DNA of 64,000 bases from Rhynochetos jubatus (Eukaryota; Chordata; Aves; Eurypygiformes; Rhynochetidae). The translations under genes and the position numbers were made by a program. The notes under the pieces are model-generated. The model was not told the DNA's origin, searched no databases, and saw only the letters and a program-made list of their open reading frames with translations. Of this stretch, positions 50,160-61,505 are shown piece by piece (the stretch's first letter is position 1; every line of letters begins with the position of its first letter). The stretch lies in contig CM050690.1 in assembly GCA_027574665.1 (NCBI GenBank), forward strand, positions 40,477,665 to 40,541,664, in the 5' to 3' direction.

Positions 50160-50760
50160 CTTCCTTTATAAATTGTAGGTTTCAGCAATGACACTGTCAA
50201 TCCATGTGTCAAGGAGCAGCAAAAGTGGAGGTGCAAAACAAAGAAGTCACAGGCAACTGAGCCAGGACAACTCCAGCAGTTGTTTTGCCTTCATCATGGG
50301 CCCAGTTCCTCAAGGTCTGATCACGGTACATAGAACTGAGTGCTGGTAACTGAGTCCATTGCCAACGTTAGGAATGACAAGGGAATGAGTCAGGTCAAGG
50401 GTCAATCAAGAGATTCCAGTCAGGAACAAAAGAAGGTGGATCCAGAAATAGGGCTGAAGACAAGGCTGTAACACGGGTTTGAGGGTTGTCTAGAAGACAG
50501 AACTACAGACAAGCCCACCTACAATGTACCTTAGGTAGTGACTGAAGGTCCAGGCCTGAGTTTTAGTAGGGGTCCTGGATCCATGGACTGAGAATGCAGG
50601 GTGGAGATCTCCAGAGAGGATGCCCAGTGCAGTGAAGGCCAGTTTGTGCACTCGGGGCGATGACACCACGGACTGATCAATAGTTGCTCTCTCTAGCAGA
50701 GGTGACAGGCAGTACCAATGCGCATAAAAGTAGCTGTGTGTTGGGATGCTCACATGATTA
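50160..50760. repeat. Unassigned segment resembling an old interspersed repeat
   Basis: The composition changes from plain AT-rich intron to G/A-rich text full of 'gtcagg', 'gtcaagggtcaa', 'ggatcc' and 'caggaac' words (for example gagtcaggtcaagggtcaat). This resembles decayed repeat families seen in reptile and bird genomes, but I cannot name one, and I see no terminal inverted repeats or target duplications. Confidence 0.3.
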
Positions 50761-51364
50761 ATCTACATGTGTTTCTTCATCAGGATAATCATGATTGCTG
50801 AAGTCCTCCTTCATGTAGGCACAAATGCACACTGATGGCATGGACTGCAAGGTCCAAATACCACGGAAGAGAAGAGGCTCTGTCTCATCTTCCCTATATA
50901 GGGACTGTGGTCCCCATAGTCAGGTGTCTTCATTCATGCAGTATGGCCAGGCAGAAGGTGTCTAGTAGCCCAGATGTTTTCCTGAGTACTTGGAAAGGAG
51001 ATCCTTTACATCTCGTTCCTTTGAACACATTAGCTATCAACAAAAAGGAGGGAGAAAAAGCCTACCACTTTCATTACTTGTATAAGGGGTCAGTTCTGAA
51101 TTTAAAACATACTCATGAGGTACCACTACACAAAGTTAGATCTAACCTTCATTTTTAGGACAAGGTGTTTTGGTTTTCTTTTTTTCAGTTGTTCTTTTAT
51201 TTCTCTTTAATAATGTTTTCCACTATCGAAGAAAAAAGTTTTTTGTATAGAAAGAAAACATAAAAGAAAACACCTGTTTGGCTTGCAGGAATTGGCCAGG
51301 GAGGTTGTTTTCCTGACAGGCCAAATGTGACCAGCACAGGGCCCCTTTAAAAAAAAAGTCAGGA

Positions 51365-51379
51365 TTTTTTTTTTTTTTT
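51365..51379. repeat. Poly(T) tract, T15
   Basis: Homopolymer just after an A8 run (51349-51356), in sequence with several 'ctgtcaggcaaa'-like short repeats to about 51520. Confidence 0.9.
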
Positions 51380-53878
51380 CTCCCTATTTCATGTGTGCAT
51401 TGGCAGAAACTCTGACAAGCAGTTCTTCATATTTTATTATGTTCTTGTCTGGCAGAATCTCTGTCAGGCAAAAACCTTGTCAGCGGAAAACCTGTCGTAG
51501 GATCAGAGGAGACAAAAACAGGTGTCACAGAGGCAGTCAAAACTGAAGGAAAAAAAAGATTAGGCTAAAGAGAGAAAGGCAGACAATTACATTAATGCCA
51601 TTGCTTTTATCTTATAGATGTGTGTTATTATCTCGGGGTGCTGAGTGCGCAATTGCCTCAAAGAAAAGTAGACAGGAGACAAGGGGAAACTTGATAGTTA
51701 TTAACTGAAGAGGCAGTGTGTCAAAGCTGGATGGGGTTCAAAGTTTTGCAAAAGGATAAAAAAATTGCAGACAGCAAGCAACGTCTGTGAACAAACTGTG
51801 GTTCTGCTTTCGGCTACATAAACCTAGTAGCAATCTAAATGTTTCAACTTGGAATCAGATCATAGACAGAAAAATTAATGAAAGTTTTCATTCAGACTTT
51901 TTTTAATAACATTTATTTTGTGTACATGCAACTGAAGTGCTGGGGGTTTTTTTTGATCTGTTATAAAAATGTTGTTAGAGCATAAGGCATGGTGAGGCAT
52001 GAAGACATTTATCAGTTTAGTTGCTGTGTTGTTTGGGATTGAAACACCTATTACCAACACACGTTTAATTTTAAAATGCTATTAAGAATCCTTTTACTAA
52101 GTGTGAACATCTGTACATGCAGGCTGTAAATTAGAAGATCACATATGTGTCCCTCTGTCAGAGACTAAATGCGTTTGGCAAACGGTTTTCATTATTAGCT
52201 TTTAAGTATAGTAAAAGGCAGGAGGAAAAGTTGGTTTTGCCTATGAATATGTTTTACATACTCTCCCTCCACGGTCTTTTGAAATCCACAGTGTCTTAGT
52301 GAACATTTCTCTTCTATCTGGATTCAATTGTGTAAGGGATGAAGACAGAATTTAAATGGAGATCAGCAAAGGATGCCATGTTGTAGCTGGAATTCAGGAT
52401 GTTCCTGACTGATTCAGGATGTTCACCCACCCATATTAATGTTAATGTCCCATGCTCTCTGAGCTTGCACCAGGGGTGTATGGTATAATTTCCTACACCA
52501 TGAAATTATTTCAGCCGTTGAGTAGACACTGGAAAATTTTCTTGTCCTTCTAAGCATGATATTTTTGAGGAGCAATTTTTTCCACCCTCAAAATGCACCA
52601 CATTACACTATGGTACAGGTTGTATTAAATCTGCATCCTGAGGGAGGCTAGCGCAGACCACCTCTTACGAGTGCAGTAGTTTGTCCCTCCAGGATTTTTA
52701 GTCATGCAGAAGCTACCTTCTGTTCTTGAAAGAATTTGTTACTTCTTTTTCTGTTGTTGATGGAAAAGAAGAAAATCTTGAAAACATGAAGCGATTCATG
52801 TTCACCGCTAAAATCAACAGCGAACTACAGCTCCACGTTACCATTAATAATACTGTATCTGTTTTACCATACTTGATGTGCTGTTGCTGCAACAGTATTA
52901 TGGAATCTTTTTGTGTTGGTATTGTATATTTAATCTGTCTGCCAATTTCGGTTTCTCTTGCTGCAGAAAGTGGCCCAGTTATTTAGATTTAAAACATGTC
53001 TGGAAAGCTCTCCATTGTTGCCTGGACACAGACTACATAAAATTTCCTTTTCATTTTCCTGTTGACCCTTGAACAAATGTAGTAATCTGGAATGATGATA
53101 ATGTTTATAAAATTCTGTACTGTCGTATGTATGCGTGTATGCACTCCAACTGTATCCCTGTTGGGTAAGTTGGAGAAGTGGCTAGACAGCATGCAAGAAA
53201 ATCTGAAGTGGGACTGTTGCAGAGCCCAAATTTAAAACTGAAATGGAATGAGGTACATAATGGCCTGTACATTGCAAACTACTGGCTCTTCTCTGTGGTG
53301 TTCTGAGATACAGAGCTGGGCAAAACTGCTGGGAGAAGGAGTTTCACTAGATCTTTTCCTCCCTCTCTAGGATACTTAAATATTTATCTAGGATCAGGAA
53401 ATTAGCAAGAGGTATGTGTATTTACAACTCCAATTGCATTAAAGCTAGGATATTTAATATTCTTTTATATTCAGTAAAGACAAAATGTCATGCTTTCTTT
53501 ATAGCTGTTCAAAAACAATACGATAGTTCTATGTACAAAACTCATCACTGAATACTTGTATTTCTTTTGCTTAACAAAAATGGAATCCACTCAGAAGTGT
53601 GGCTTTTTATTTGGTTACCCTTATCCATTGCGCATTGGGAAGGAAGAGCTCTAAGGTCAATCAGTAAATTTGCATAGCTGAGCCCCTGAACTGGCCACAA
53701 TATAGATGAACTGAAAGGTTTTTTGTCTTTATTTTCTGTCTTTTGATAAACTGAACAGGTATTTCTGCCTTACGTTAATGAATCATTTGTGCTTAATTTC
53801 CTCAGAATTGCACAGGCTTCCAAAACTCCAGTAAAATATGGTGAAGTAGATTTACTCTCCCTATTTTACTATTTAATA

Positions 53879-53908
53879 CAAACAAACAAACACACAAACA
53901 AACACATA
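53879..53908. repeat. (CAAA)n-type simple repeat
   Basis: The pattern caaacaaacaaacacacaaa followed by caaacacata is visible directly. It is imperfect and about 30 bp long. Confidence 0.9.
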
Positions 53909-54120
53909 TGGAACATGAAAGATTGTTCATTGATTTGTTTCAAATAGATCCAAAGGTTTTTACTGGAATTTTTCATAATAAGCATGCTGCAGGCTGTAAT
54001 GTGAAGATCGACATTGTATCATTTTCCAAGTTTGCTTTACAATTCTGATTATACTGAACAGTCTCTGAAAAACCTGGGAGATTTTGTTTAGTATTCCAGA
54101 AGGTAAAGAGTGGATAAACC

Positions 54121-54353
54121 AACATGAGAAGGTTTAGGCTGGACATTAGGATCCATTTCTTTACCAAGAGGGTGGTCAAACCCTGGAGCAGACTTCCTAG
54201 AGGGGTGGTCAATGCGCCAAGGCTGTCAGTGTTTAAGAGGCATTTGGACAATGCCCTTAATAATATGCTTTGACTGTTGGTCAGCTCTGAAGTGGTCAGG
54301 CAGTTGGACTAGATGATTGTTGTCAGTCCTTTCCAACTGAAATACTCTACATT
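54121..54353 (+). mobile_element. CR1 LINE 3' fragment
   Basis: The sequence aaggtttaggctggacatta followed by agggtggtcaaaccctggag, then gcagttggactagatgattg and tcctttccaactgaaatact, is the typical CR1 3' end. Only about 230 bp of 3' UTR is present, in sense orientation to BNC2. It is more diverged than the copy at 58 kb and appears to be of a different subfamily. The ends are judged by eye. Confidence 0.88.
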
Positions 54354-56409
54354 ATCTAAATGGCTATGAGGCATACTCGATACTTCAGTTAGGTAAGTAA
54401 CACAGCACTGAAAGGTTCCTAATTCCTATACTAATTATCTAGTTATCATTTTTGGGTGTTGAAGGCAGTTTTCTGTAACATCTTCAACTTCCATATGATC
54501 CTTTTTTGCCCTGTCTTTGTTAATCGTTAAAATGTCTTAAAAAAGTACCTGAAATTTAGAATTCACCATGGAAATATTACTTGGCTGTATGTTGTTATAA
54601 TAAAACATGAGAGCCTTCTTCGAATCGTTGCACAAAAATTTTGATTACTCAGCAAGTATATGATTTTAAGATGCATCAGAGCTCTTCCTCTTCTGTCAGT
54701 GAACAACTTTCCACTCACACTGAGGTAGAGAGTATCAGACTGTTGGGGCAGTGTCAAGAATTTAATTGGGCTGTTAAAAGGTAGGCTTCTTAAAGTTTAA
54801 ACACCTAGCTGAACCCATCATCGTCATGTTTTTAGAAAAGATCGTGCACATTATGACCAAAAAGTCACAAACATGTTGTGACTTCTCTGAGTGAACTTTT
54901 GAGCCCACTGAAAGTGTAAGAAGTGTGAGTAATACCTCATGGTGCACCAGGAAGGGACTTTTAATGTGTGGTTTGTGATGTTCAGTCACTGATACCTTCT
55001 TAATAAGGACACATCTGTTTTATGTCATATTCCAGGTATGATAAAGCTCATTCTTTTATATAGCATGTTTCGTCTTGAAGTCTCCTAAGCATTTATGAAA
55101 ACATACACTGCTGCAGATAATGTTGAATGTATTCACCGGTGAAACATGGTATTGTTCATTAGCATATAGAAATTGAACCAATAGTTTAGAACAGAAAGTG
55201 GTGAGGAATGCATTATCCACATGAAATGGGATGGGCAATTCAGGACAGCAGAATACAGCTATCTAACCTGATGTTTGGCAAAAAAGGCTAAAGTTAATAT
55301 TCTTGTCCTTACAGAAAAACTAACAATGAGACTTAAGTCCTTCTGTTATCTCTTATTTGGAAAAGTATGTGTCATAAACACATAAATGGCCTCCTGAATC
55401 CATCTGGAACGCCAACATTAGTTCACTAATGATACTAGAGGAGAAATTGTTTAGAAGTACTACAGAAAGCAACTTCTCTCTGTCAGCTGTTTCCTTAGCA
55501 ATCTCTTTCAAAGAAATAAGATACTTTTTATAAATTACAAATTACAGTGAAAAGTTTCATTGTCCTGCCAAGTGCAAAGGGTGTCAAGTAGTCGATGATC
55601 TGACAGAATTTCAGATGCTTGCCATACTGTTATTTCACATACAGGTGCAAGTACATTTATTTTCTCTTCATGTAATACTTTTTACCTTTTTTTTGTCTGT
55701 AGCGTGATGCCTGTCTTTAGCTGGCAAATTTTCTTATACACCCGTGCAAAAATACATGCTTTGTTGTGTTATAAATTACACGTTTCAGTGCATATCCTGA
55801 CCTGTAATTTGAAAGGATAAAAATTCACTGCTTATTTGCTTATTACATAATGTACAGAAAAAGGCCACAAATCAAAATTGGAGACAATTTCACTCTCACT
55901 CGGAATGTTAATCCAACAACAGACTCACTCTTATTTGTGTGTGTGTTTTGAGAAGTGGATATTTATAAATAATATTGTTTGGAAACAAATGTTGCAAATA
56001 AATGGAATAGTACAGGGTATCTTGTGAAAAGTTCTCTCTGCTGGCCATTGAATGTGCTCACTAATTTAAAAGGACCTTTTTTATTTTTTTTCTTTTTCAC
56101 TTCTAGTCCATCCTCAGCCTTTCGAAAGCTATTATCCTCAGAGTGGTCACGTTACATGAAGTGGGTAAATGTCGACAGAGTTTTGTAATCTCATCCTAGC
56201 TATTAGGTTTATAATCTACTCAATAGTCTTTAGATAAAGACGTCTTACAGTCATTCTGACTTGAGTCAAAGTAGAATAATGAACTTAAAATCTTCAGCAA
56301 GCCAAATCATCTTCAGCTGGAAGAACTTGCTTTTCCTCACTTCAGGCATAGAGTTTACTGTTAAGTAAAGAGAAACGAAAACATATATTAAGATATTAGA
56401 AATACAGTA
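54354..56409. other. Intronic sequence, nothing recognised
   Basis: AT-rich DNA without open frames over about 70 codons and without a repeat I can name. Confidence 0.7.
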
Positions 56410-56545
56410 TGTTGCAGTGATTAAAAGCATTGAGTATTCAGAAAATACTCATTCAGGTCTTGACTCTGGTCTGAATTTGTGTAAACTTGGAGAAGCCAGT
56501 TAACGTCTTCAGACCCTATTCTCATTCTGTAAGACTGAAGGTGGA
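56410..56545 (+). mobile_element. MIR-like SINE fragment
   Basis: The order of blocks follows the MIR core: gcagtgattaaaagcattga (the 'agtggttaagagc' head), then a 'tcttgactctg' segment, then aaacttggagaagccagtta (the 'cttgggcaagtcacttaa' segment), then cctattctcattctgtaaga (the 'tttcctcatctgtaaaatg' segment). It is highly diverged, as expected for an amniote-age SINE. The call was made by eye only. Confidence 0.55.
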
Positions 56546-56658
56546 AAGCTGAAGATGATCCAGATCTGCTTAGTTATTTTGATAGTCTGGTAGAAGATGT
56601 TAACCACTATTAACACTAATGTTATTTCAGTGTTCTTACTGTGAGTAGTAGCAGTATT

Positions 56659-56674
56659 AAAAAAAAAAAAAAAA
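56659..56674. repeat. Poly(A) tract, A16
   Basis: Homopolymer about 115 bp downstream of the MIR-like SINE; too far to be its tail. Confidence 0.93.
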
Positions 56675-57974
56675 CCCACAACATATTAAGATTTTACTTT
56701 ATTTTACTTCTTCCAAATGGTTGCTGTGCCCCCCATGTACACATATATATGTATCAGCACACATAGAGCACAGCCTGCACAGGAATAAAATCAATTTTCT
56801 AGGCTTTTCTAGCTAAATTCTTTGATGGCACATCTGTTATGATAGCACCAAAATAACGACGTTACAAAAATATCATACATAAAAGGGAGGAAAAAAAAGT
56901 AGGAAAGAATTTGACCTGCTTAAGCTTCAATCAGATCCCATTCATTAGACCTTGTAAATAAATCAGTCCCAGATCATGAAGGCTATATAGCTGAAGTACT
57001 TTGGAAGAAGAGCTTTTGGAAGAAAAATCCCACCCTTCACATTCTGCAGTATAAATGTCGTGTGGAGAGACATAGGGCTGCAGTCCCTAGGCTTGCCAAT
57101 TCCTTATCTTTTTTGAATGTTAAATTAATATTTAAAGCTATTTATTCAAAGTTGACTTAACCACTAGAATAGGAAAGATCAGACAAATCAGTTGCAAGAA
57201 ATGAAGTATGAGGAAACCAGAACTCTTTGACAAAGTATTCCTTGGAGTAAATGCGTTGAATGAAGCCAGCAAGTAAATGATAAGGGCCTTTGCGCTCTGG
57301 ATGTAAGAAAGCAATTTATCAAGAGTACGTAAACTCTCTAGTGACCATAAGCCAAGAAGAAACCAAAGTACGGGAGAAGAAGTCCCTATAAAATTATTTT
57401 AAATGCTCAGAAAGTTTGTTTAAAAAAAGCAGTGAGATGCTTAGGTGCTGCAACAGAGTACATAAAATGGAAAGAAAATTAAACTTAAACACTGATACTC
57501 AGTAAAATGTGTGATGTCCTATGCAATTCTGTCATATTTAACTTCAGAAGGGAATAAGAACTACCTTCATCCTGCAAACCTCTCCTCCCCTCATCTTGAA
57601 TTTACTCATGTCACAGTGAATAACATGAAATTCACACAGAAGGGTAAAACAAGCCAGCTCAAGCAGCAGTGAATTAATGATAGAATTTATGGTAAATCAG
57701 GGAACTCATTTTTAATATGTTTTAAAGTCTGGGCTTTAGACTGTATCTGTTTTCTTTGTATCCCCTAGAGGTTAAGCCTCAACCCTTTAACAGTCCCAAT
57801 CAATTCTGCATAGCTTCAGTCTTGGTCATCAGTTATTCATAAATTTTCTATAATTTCTTTTGAACTTGGAAGTATTGAAGTCTCTGGGCTCAGCTGAGCA
57901 CCCTTCTGCTGTAGGAATTAAAGTTAATTATGACCTTTAGAAACTAGGCCTGTTTTGGACTGCATCTGTGAAAA
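56675..57974. other. Intronic sequence, nothing recognised
   Basis: AT-rich DNA between the MIR-like SINE and the CR1 element. Confidence 0.7.
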
Positions 57975-58974
57975 AGAATCACTCAGTGATGAGTGGTGTC
58001 CCTCGGGGGTCCGTACTGGGACCAGTACTGTTTACCATCTTCATCAATGACATAGACAGTGGGGTAAAGTGCACCCTCAGTAAATTTACAGATGATACCA
58101 AGTTGATTGGTGTGGTTGACATGCCTGGGAGAGGGGTTACAATTCAGACAGACCTGGACAAGCTCAAGAAGTAGGCCCATGTGAACCTCATGAGGTTCAA
58201 CAAGGCCAAGTGTGGAGTTCGGCACCTGAGTCGGAGAAAACCCCAGTGTCAGTAGAGGCTGGAAGGAGAATGGATTGAAAGCAGCCCTGCAGGGAAGGAC
58301 CTGGAGGTACTGGTGGATGAAAAGCTGGACATGAGCCGGCAGTGTGCACTGGCAGCCCAGAAAGCCAACTGTATCCTGGGCTGTATCCAGAAAAGTGTGG
58401 CCAGCAGGTCAAGGGAGGTGATTCTCACTCAGCTCTCGTGAGACCCTACCTGGAGTACTGCATCCAGCTCTGGGGCCCTCAGCATAAGAAGAATATTGAG
58501 CAATTGGAGCAAGTCCAGAGGAGGCCACAAAGATGCTCAGAGGGCTGGAGCACCTCTGCTATGGGGACAGGCTGAGAGAGTTGGGCTTTTCATCCTGGAG
58601 AAGAGAAGGTTCGGGGGAGACCTTATTGCAGCCTTCCAGTACCTGAAGGGGGCTTATAAGAAAGAATAGGACAGGCTTCTTAATAGGGCCTGTAGCGACA
58701 GGACAAGAGATAATGGTTTTAAACCAGAAGACAGTAAATTCAGACTAGATATAAAGAAGAAATTATTTACAATGAGGGTGGCGAGGCAGTGGAACAGGTT
58801 TGCCCAGAGAGGTTGTAGATGCCCCATCTCTGTAAACATTCAAGGTCAAGTTGAAGGGAGCTCTGAACAGCCTGATATTGTTGAAGATGTTCCTGCTTAT
58901 TGCAGGGGGTTGGACTAGTGAGTTTTAAAAGTCCCTTCCAACCCAAACTGTTCTGTGATTCTATAATTCTGTGA
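57975..58974 (+). mobile_element. CR1 LINE, 5'-truncated, sense to BNC2
   Basis: About 1 kb of a chicken-repeat-1 non-LTR retrotransposon. It covers the C-terminal part of the reverse-transcriptase ORF and the 3' UTR, ending in the CR1-type octamer tail (ttctgtgattctataattctg). The frame starting near 57968 reads [20 protein letters not shown] and then FTDDTKL, the degenerate RT catalytic motif region. The frame is closed by a TAG at about 58172, where CR1 proteins normally have Trp (KLKK* before the 'HVNLMRFNKAK' region), so this is a simple G-to-A nonsense change; later frames are also broken. The element is a dead 5'-truncated copy, as most CR1 copies are. Its 3' end lies about 130 bp from the BNC2 splice acceptor. 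The 5' boundary is approximate. Confidence 0.93.
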
Positions 58975-59103
58975 ACTGTCCAGGTGATATTTCTCTAGAA
59001 AATAATTGCATCTGCCAAATTCAGTGTGTTTAGATAAGTTTTGGGGATTATTTTCTTGTCTTTTCTTTAGTTCTTCTCTTATACTTACCCCCTTTTCTTT
59101 CAG

Positions 59104-59339
59104 CCTTGGACAAGCTTAGTACTCAGCACCTCTACCACCCAACCCAAGTGGAGATTGTGCAGTCCAATGTTGTGTTTGACATCAGCAGCCTGATGCTCTA
59201 CGGTACGCAGGCTGTGCCTGTGAGACTGAAGATACTACTTGACCGACTCTTCAGCGTACTGAAGCAAGAGGAGGTGTTGCATATTCTACATGGCTTAGGC
59301 TGGACACTTCGAGACTATGTTCGAGGCTACATCCTTCAG
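59104..59339 (+). CDS. BNC2: BNC2 internal coding exon (conserved basonuclin N-terminal domain)
   Basis: This 236-bp exon contributes two bases that complete an Ala codon, then 78 residues from [12 protein letters not shown] through VRGYILQ. It contains the segment [19 protein letters not shown], which is nearly invariant between BNC1 and BNC2, then an alternating hydrophobic/charged stretch ([19 protein letters not shown]) that looks helical. The residues after DKL are BNC2-like; BNC1 reads SKLRIP at that point. The acceptor is a pyrimidine-rich tract ending ttcag at 59103; the donor is CAG|gtagga at 59340. Phase-1 entry matches the 41770-41872 exon, and the exon leaves in phase 0. No stop or frameshift interrupts it. 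An open frame runs past the donor to 59378, but those extra residues are intronic. A CR1 element ends about 130 bp upstream. Confidence 0.96.
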
Positions 59340-59378
59340 GTAGGAAATAAAACAAAGCATGTTTACAAACCTAGTTAA

Positions 59379-61368
59379 CTGAATTTTTCTTTGTGCACAT
59401 GTAGTGACCATCCACCCACAGAGGTAGAAGGATGTGAAGTATATTTAGTGTTGAAGACTAGTGATAGTGTTGGCAAAATGAAATATTCAATTTTTCCTAA
59501 GCTAAAAAAATACAGGTTTCTTTGTACTTTAGTATTTATTTGTACTTGCTTACACTTACTGTAGGAAATACCTTAAATATTGCAAATACTGAGGTGAGCT
59601 TGCTGTAAGCATGATTTGGCCATCAAAGGCAACTGGCAAGTTTTCAAGGGCTACTGTTTGACTTAAGAAACTAAGATCCAAGTCAGAAACTCCTTCGTCT
59701 TTTCTTTCCTCCTTTAGCAAGATATCCAATAAGGGTTAGATGAAATGGGGGTTGTGATCATGCCTGTGTTGGGAAGTATCCCTACAGTGTAATGGACAAA
59801 CAGGAAAATCCTGTTCATAAGGCCATTTTAAAAAGGTAACTTTAAAGAAAGTGTTACATGCAGATTAGTTAAGATAAGCAAACAAAAAATAAGTAAACAA
59901 AAAATTGGACAGGCCTGCTTTATGAGTATGGTCATGAATATGTATGGTTGCTTATCTGAAAAATTTCAACATCTGTTGGGTTTCAAAGTGAATGATTACA
60001 TTTTATAAGACTGATTCTGATTGAGAATCTACTACTACATGCTGCTGAGTTCTCTTAATTGCTACTGACTTTGAGGGAGCTCTGCCTCTTCTATAAGTCA
60101 TTTGGTTATTGGAGTGGACACACCTGAAAAACTTTGAAAATTCCAGTTTCTGATTTATTTCTTTACTTGGCATAGCATGCTTGGCACTATGCAGAAGCTA
60201 TGGGAATCTTTATTCCCACTCTGAGGAATTCTGACTGTATTTTTTAATTTGTCTTCAATTTTCTGTCCTTCATGTGAAAGAACCAAATTAGCTTCACGTA
60301 ATTCTATGGAAACCTTCAAAACCGTAAATATTTTCTTAAATGCTCTATACATAGATTTTTGCAGAGAAGTGTTCTGAATTGTAGAACAGTTCTAGAGAAA
60401 CAGTAATAAAAAGGCTATTACTTGACTAATTAAATCTGGTTATTATTAAGATATATACAGAGTGGAACTCTTAATTTCTTTAGGGTTCCATCAGGCATCT
60501 ATTTTGTAAAAGCTAAATGTTACATATATTCCAATACAATAGAATCCTTTTTTTCCCCCCATTAGCAGTCTAAAACTTATGTGTAACTATATATCCATAA
60601 TCTTTATAGATACACACATATATGGTGTATATATATATAAGTATGTGTACCTATAGATATATGATAGGTGTCCATAGAGTTACATACTGTAATGGCATTA
60701 TGTGCATATTGCATCATATTTTAGATACCTGGATTCTGGATGCTGCTGATCAAGGAGGGGTGAAAAAATATGGTTTGCAAAGGAAGACATGTAAAAAATG
60801 CATCCTTTCTAAGATTTAGTAAACATTGCTGATTACTAAATGCAATGAATAGGTAGGCATAATATATTACAAGTGTAGAATGTAATTCAGTGTCCCTTAC
60901 AGACAAGAAGACTGACTGAAATCAGTAGTTTTCGTGTTTTAAAGGTCGTAGAATCAGGCTCATATTGATTTTGTTTTAATTATCTGTTGGGATGATCTTA
61001 ATATATGCAAGACTGGCTTGTAATATAATTACATAGAGGTTCATACAGAGTGAGATTGTGACATATGCATCTGAGTGGTGCAAAGGCCTATAATACACTG
61101 TTAGGTCATAGTTCAGTTTATCTGGCTAAAACTCAATCACGTTGTAGCCCTCAAGGCATGAATTTTACCATTACTACATTCAACAATGCTATATTGAATG
61201 TGATGTCAGTTAAAGGAGAACAATTATTAATGAAAGCTAAGGGCAGCTGTTACAGTCTTGCCACATATTGACTTGGTTAGTGCTCGGCTGTGGATTGTGT
61301 TAGTGGTTGAATGAAGACCTACAATAGGTCTAGTCAAACCTGCCTGTTAGTTTCGCTCTCTAATTTCA
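59379..61368. other. Intronic sequence after the second exon
   Basis: AT-rich DNA with the TA/CA simple repeat at 60.6 kb and nothing else identifiable. Confidence 0.7.
60609..60664. repeat. TA/CA-rich simple repeat
   Basis: Blocks tacacacatatatggtgtat then atatatataagtatgtgtac and tatagatatatg make a degenerate TA/TG microsatellite. Confidence 0.85.
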
Positions 61369-61505
61369 AAGAATCACAGACTGGTTGAGGTTGGAAAGGA
61401 GGTCATCTGTCCAACCGCCCTCCTCAGGTGGGGCCATCTAGAGCTGGTCACCCAGGGCCATGCCCAGACAGCTCCAAAGATGAAGGTTCCACATCCTCTC
61501 TGGGA
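61369..61505 (-). mobile_element. CR1 LINE 3' fragment, antisense
   Basis: This begins with the reverse complement of a CR1 tail (agaatcacagactggttgag) and continues with gtccaaccgccctcctcagg and ccacatcctctctgggaaaa, the reverse of the CR1 'cagagaggttgtgg' region. It is about 135 bp long, 5'-truncated, and antisense to BNC2. Confidence 0.87.

Larger units (their letters stand above)
50761..54120. other. Intronic sequence, little recognised
   Basis: Between 51390 and 51520 several short words recur (ctgtcaggcaaaaacc, ttgtcagcggaaaacc, tgtctggcagaatctc), a loose degenerate tandem pattern. A doubled attcaggatgttc lies near 52391-52423. Otherwise it is plain AT-rich DNA. Confidence 0.6.
41873..59103 (+). 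other. BNC2: BNC2 intron, phase 1, 17,231 bp, complete
   Basis: The intron is bounded by donor gtaaga at 41873 and acceptor ttcag at 59103. It splits an Ala codon (G|CC), and joining the flanking exons restores the reading ...WVAHALDKLST..., which is what is expected of BNC2. It holds a decayed CR1 near 49.7 kb, a CR1 fragment at 54.1 kb, a MIR-like SINE at 56.4 kb and a 1-kb CR1 at 58.0-59.0 kb. Confidence 0.93.

Noticed and set aside
57983-58225. Minus-strand frame opposite the CR1
   Set aside because: Shadow of the CR1 reverse-transcriptase reading on the other strand.
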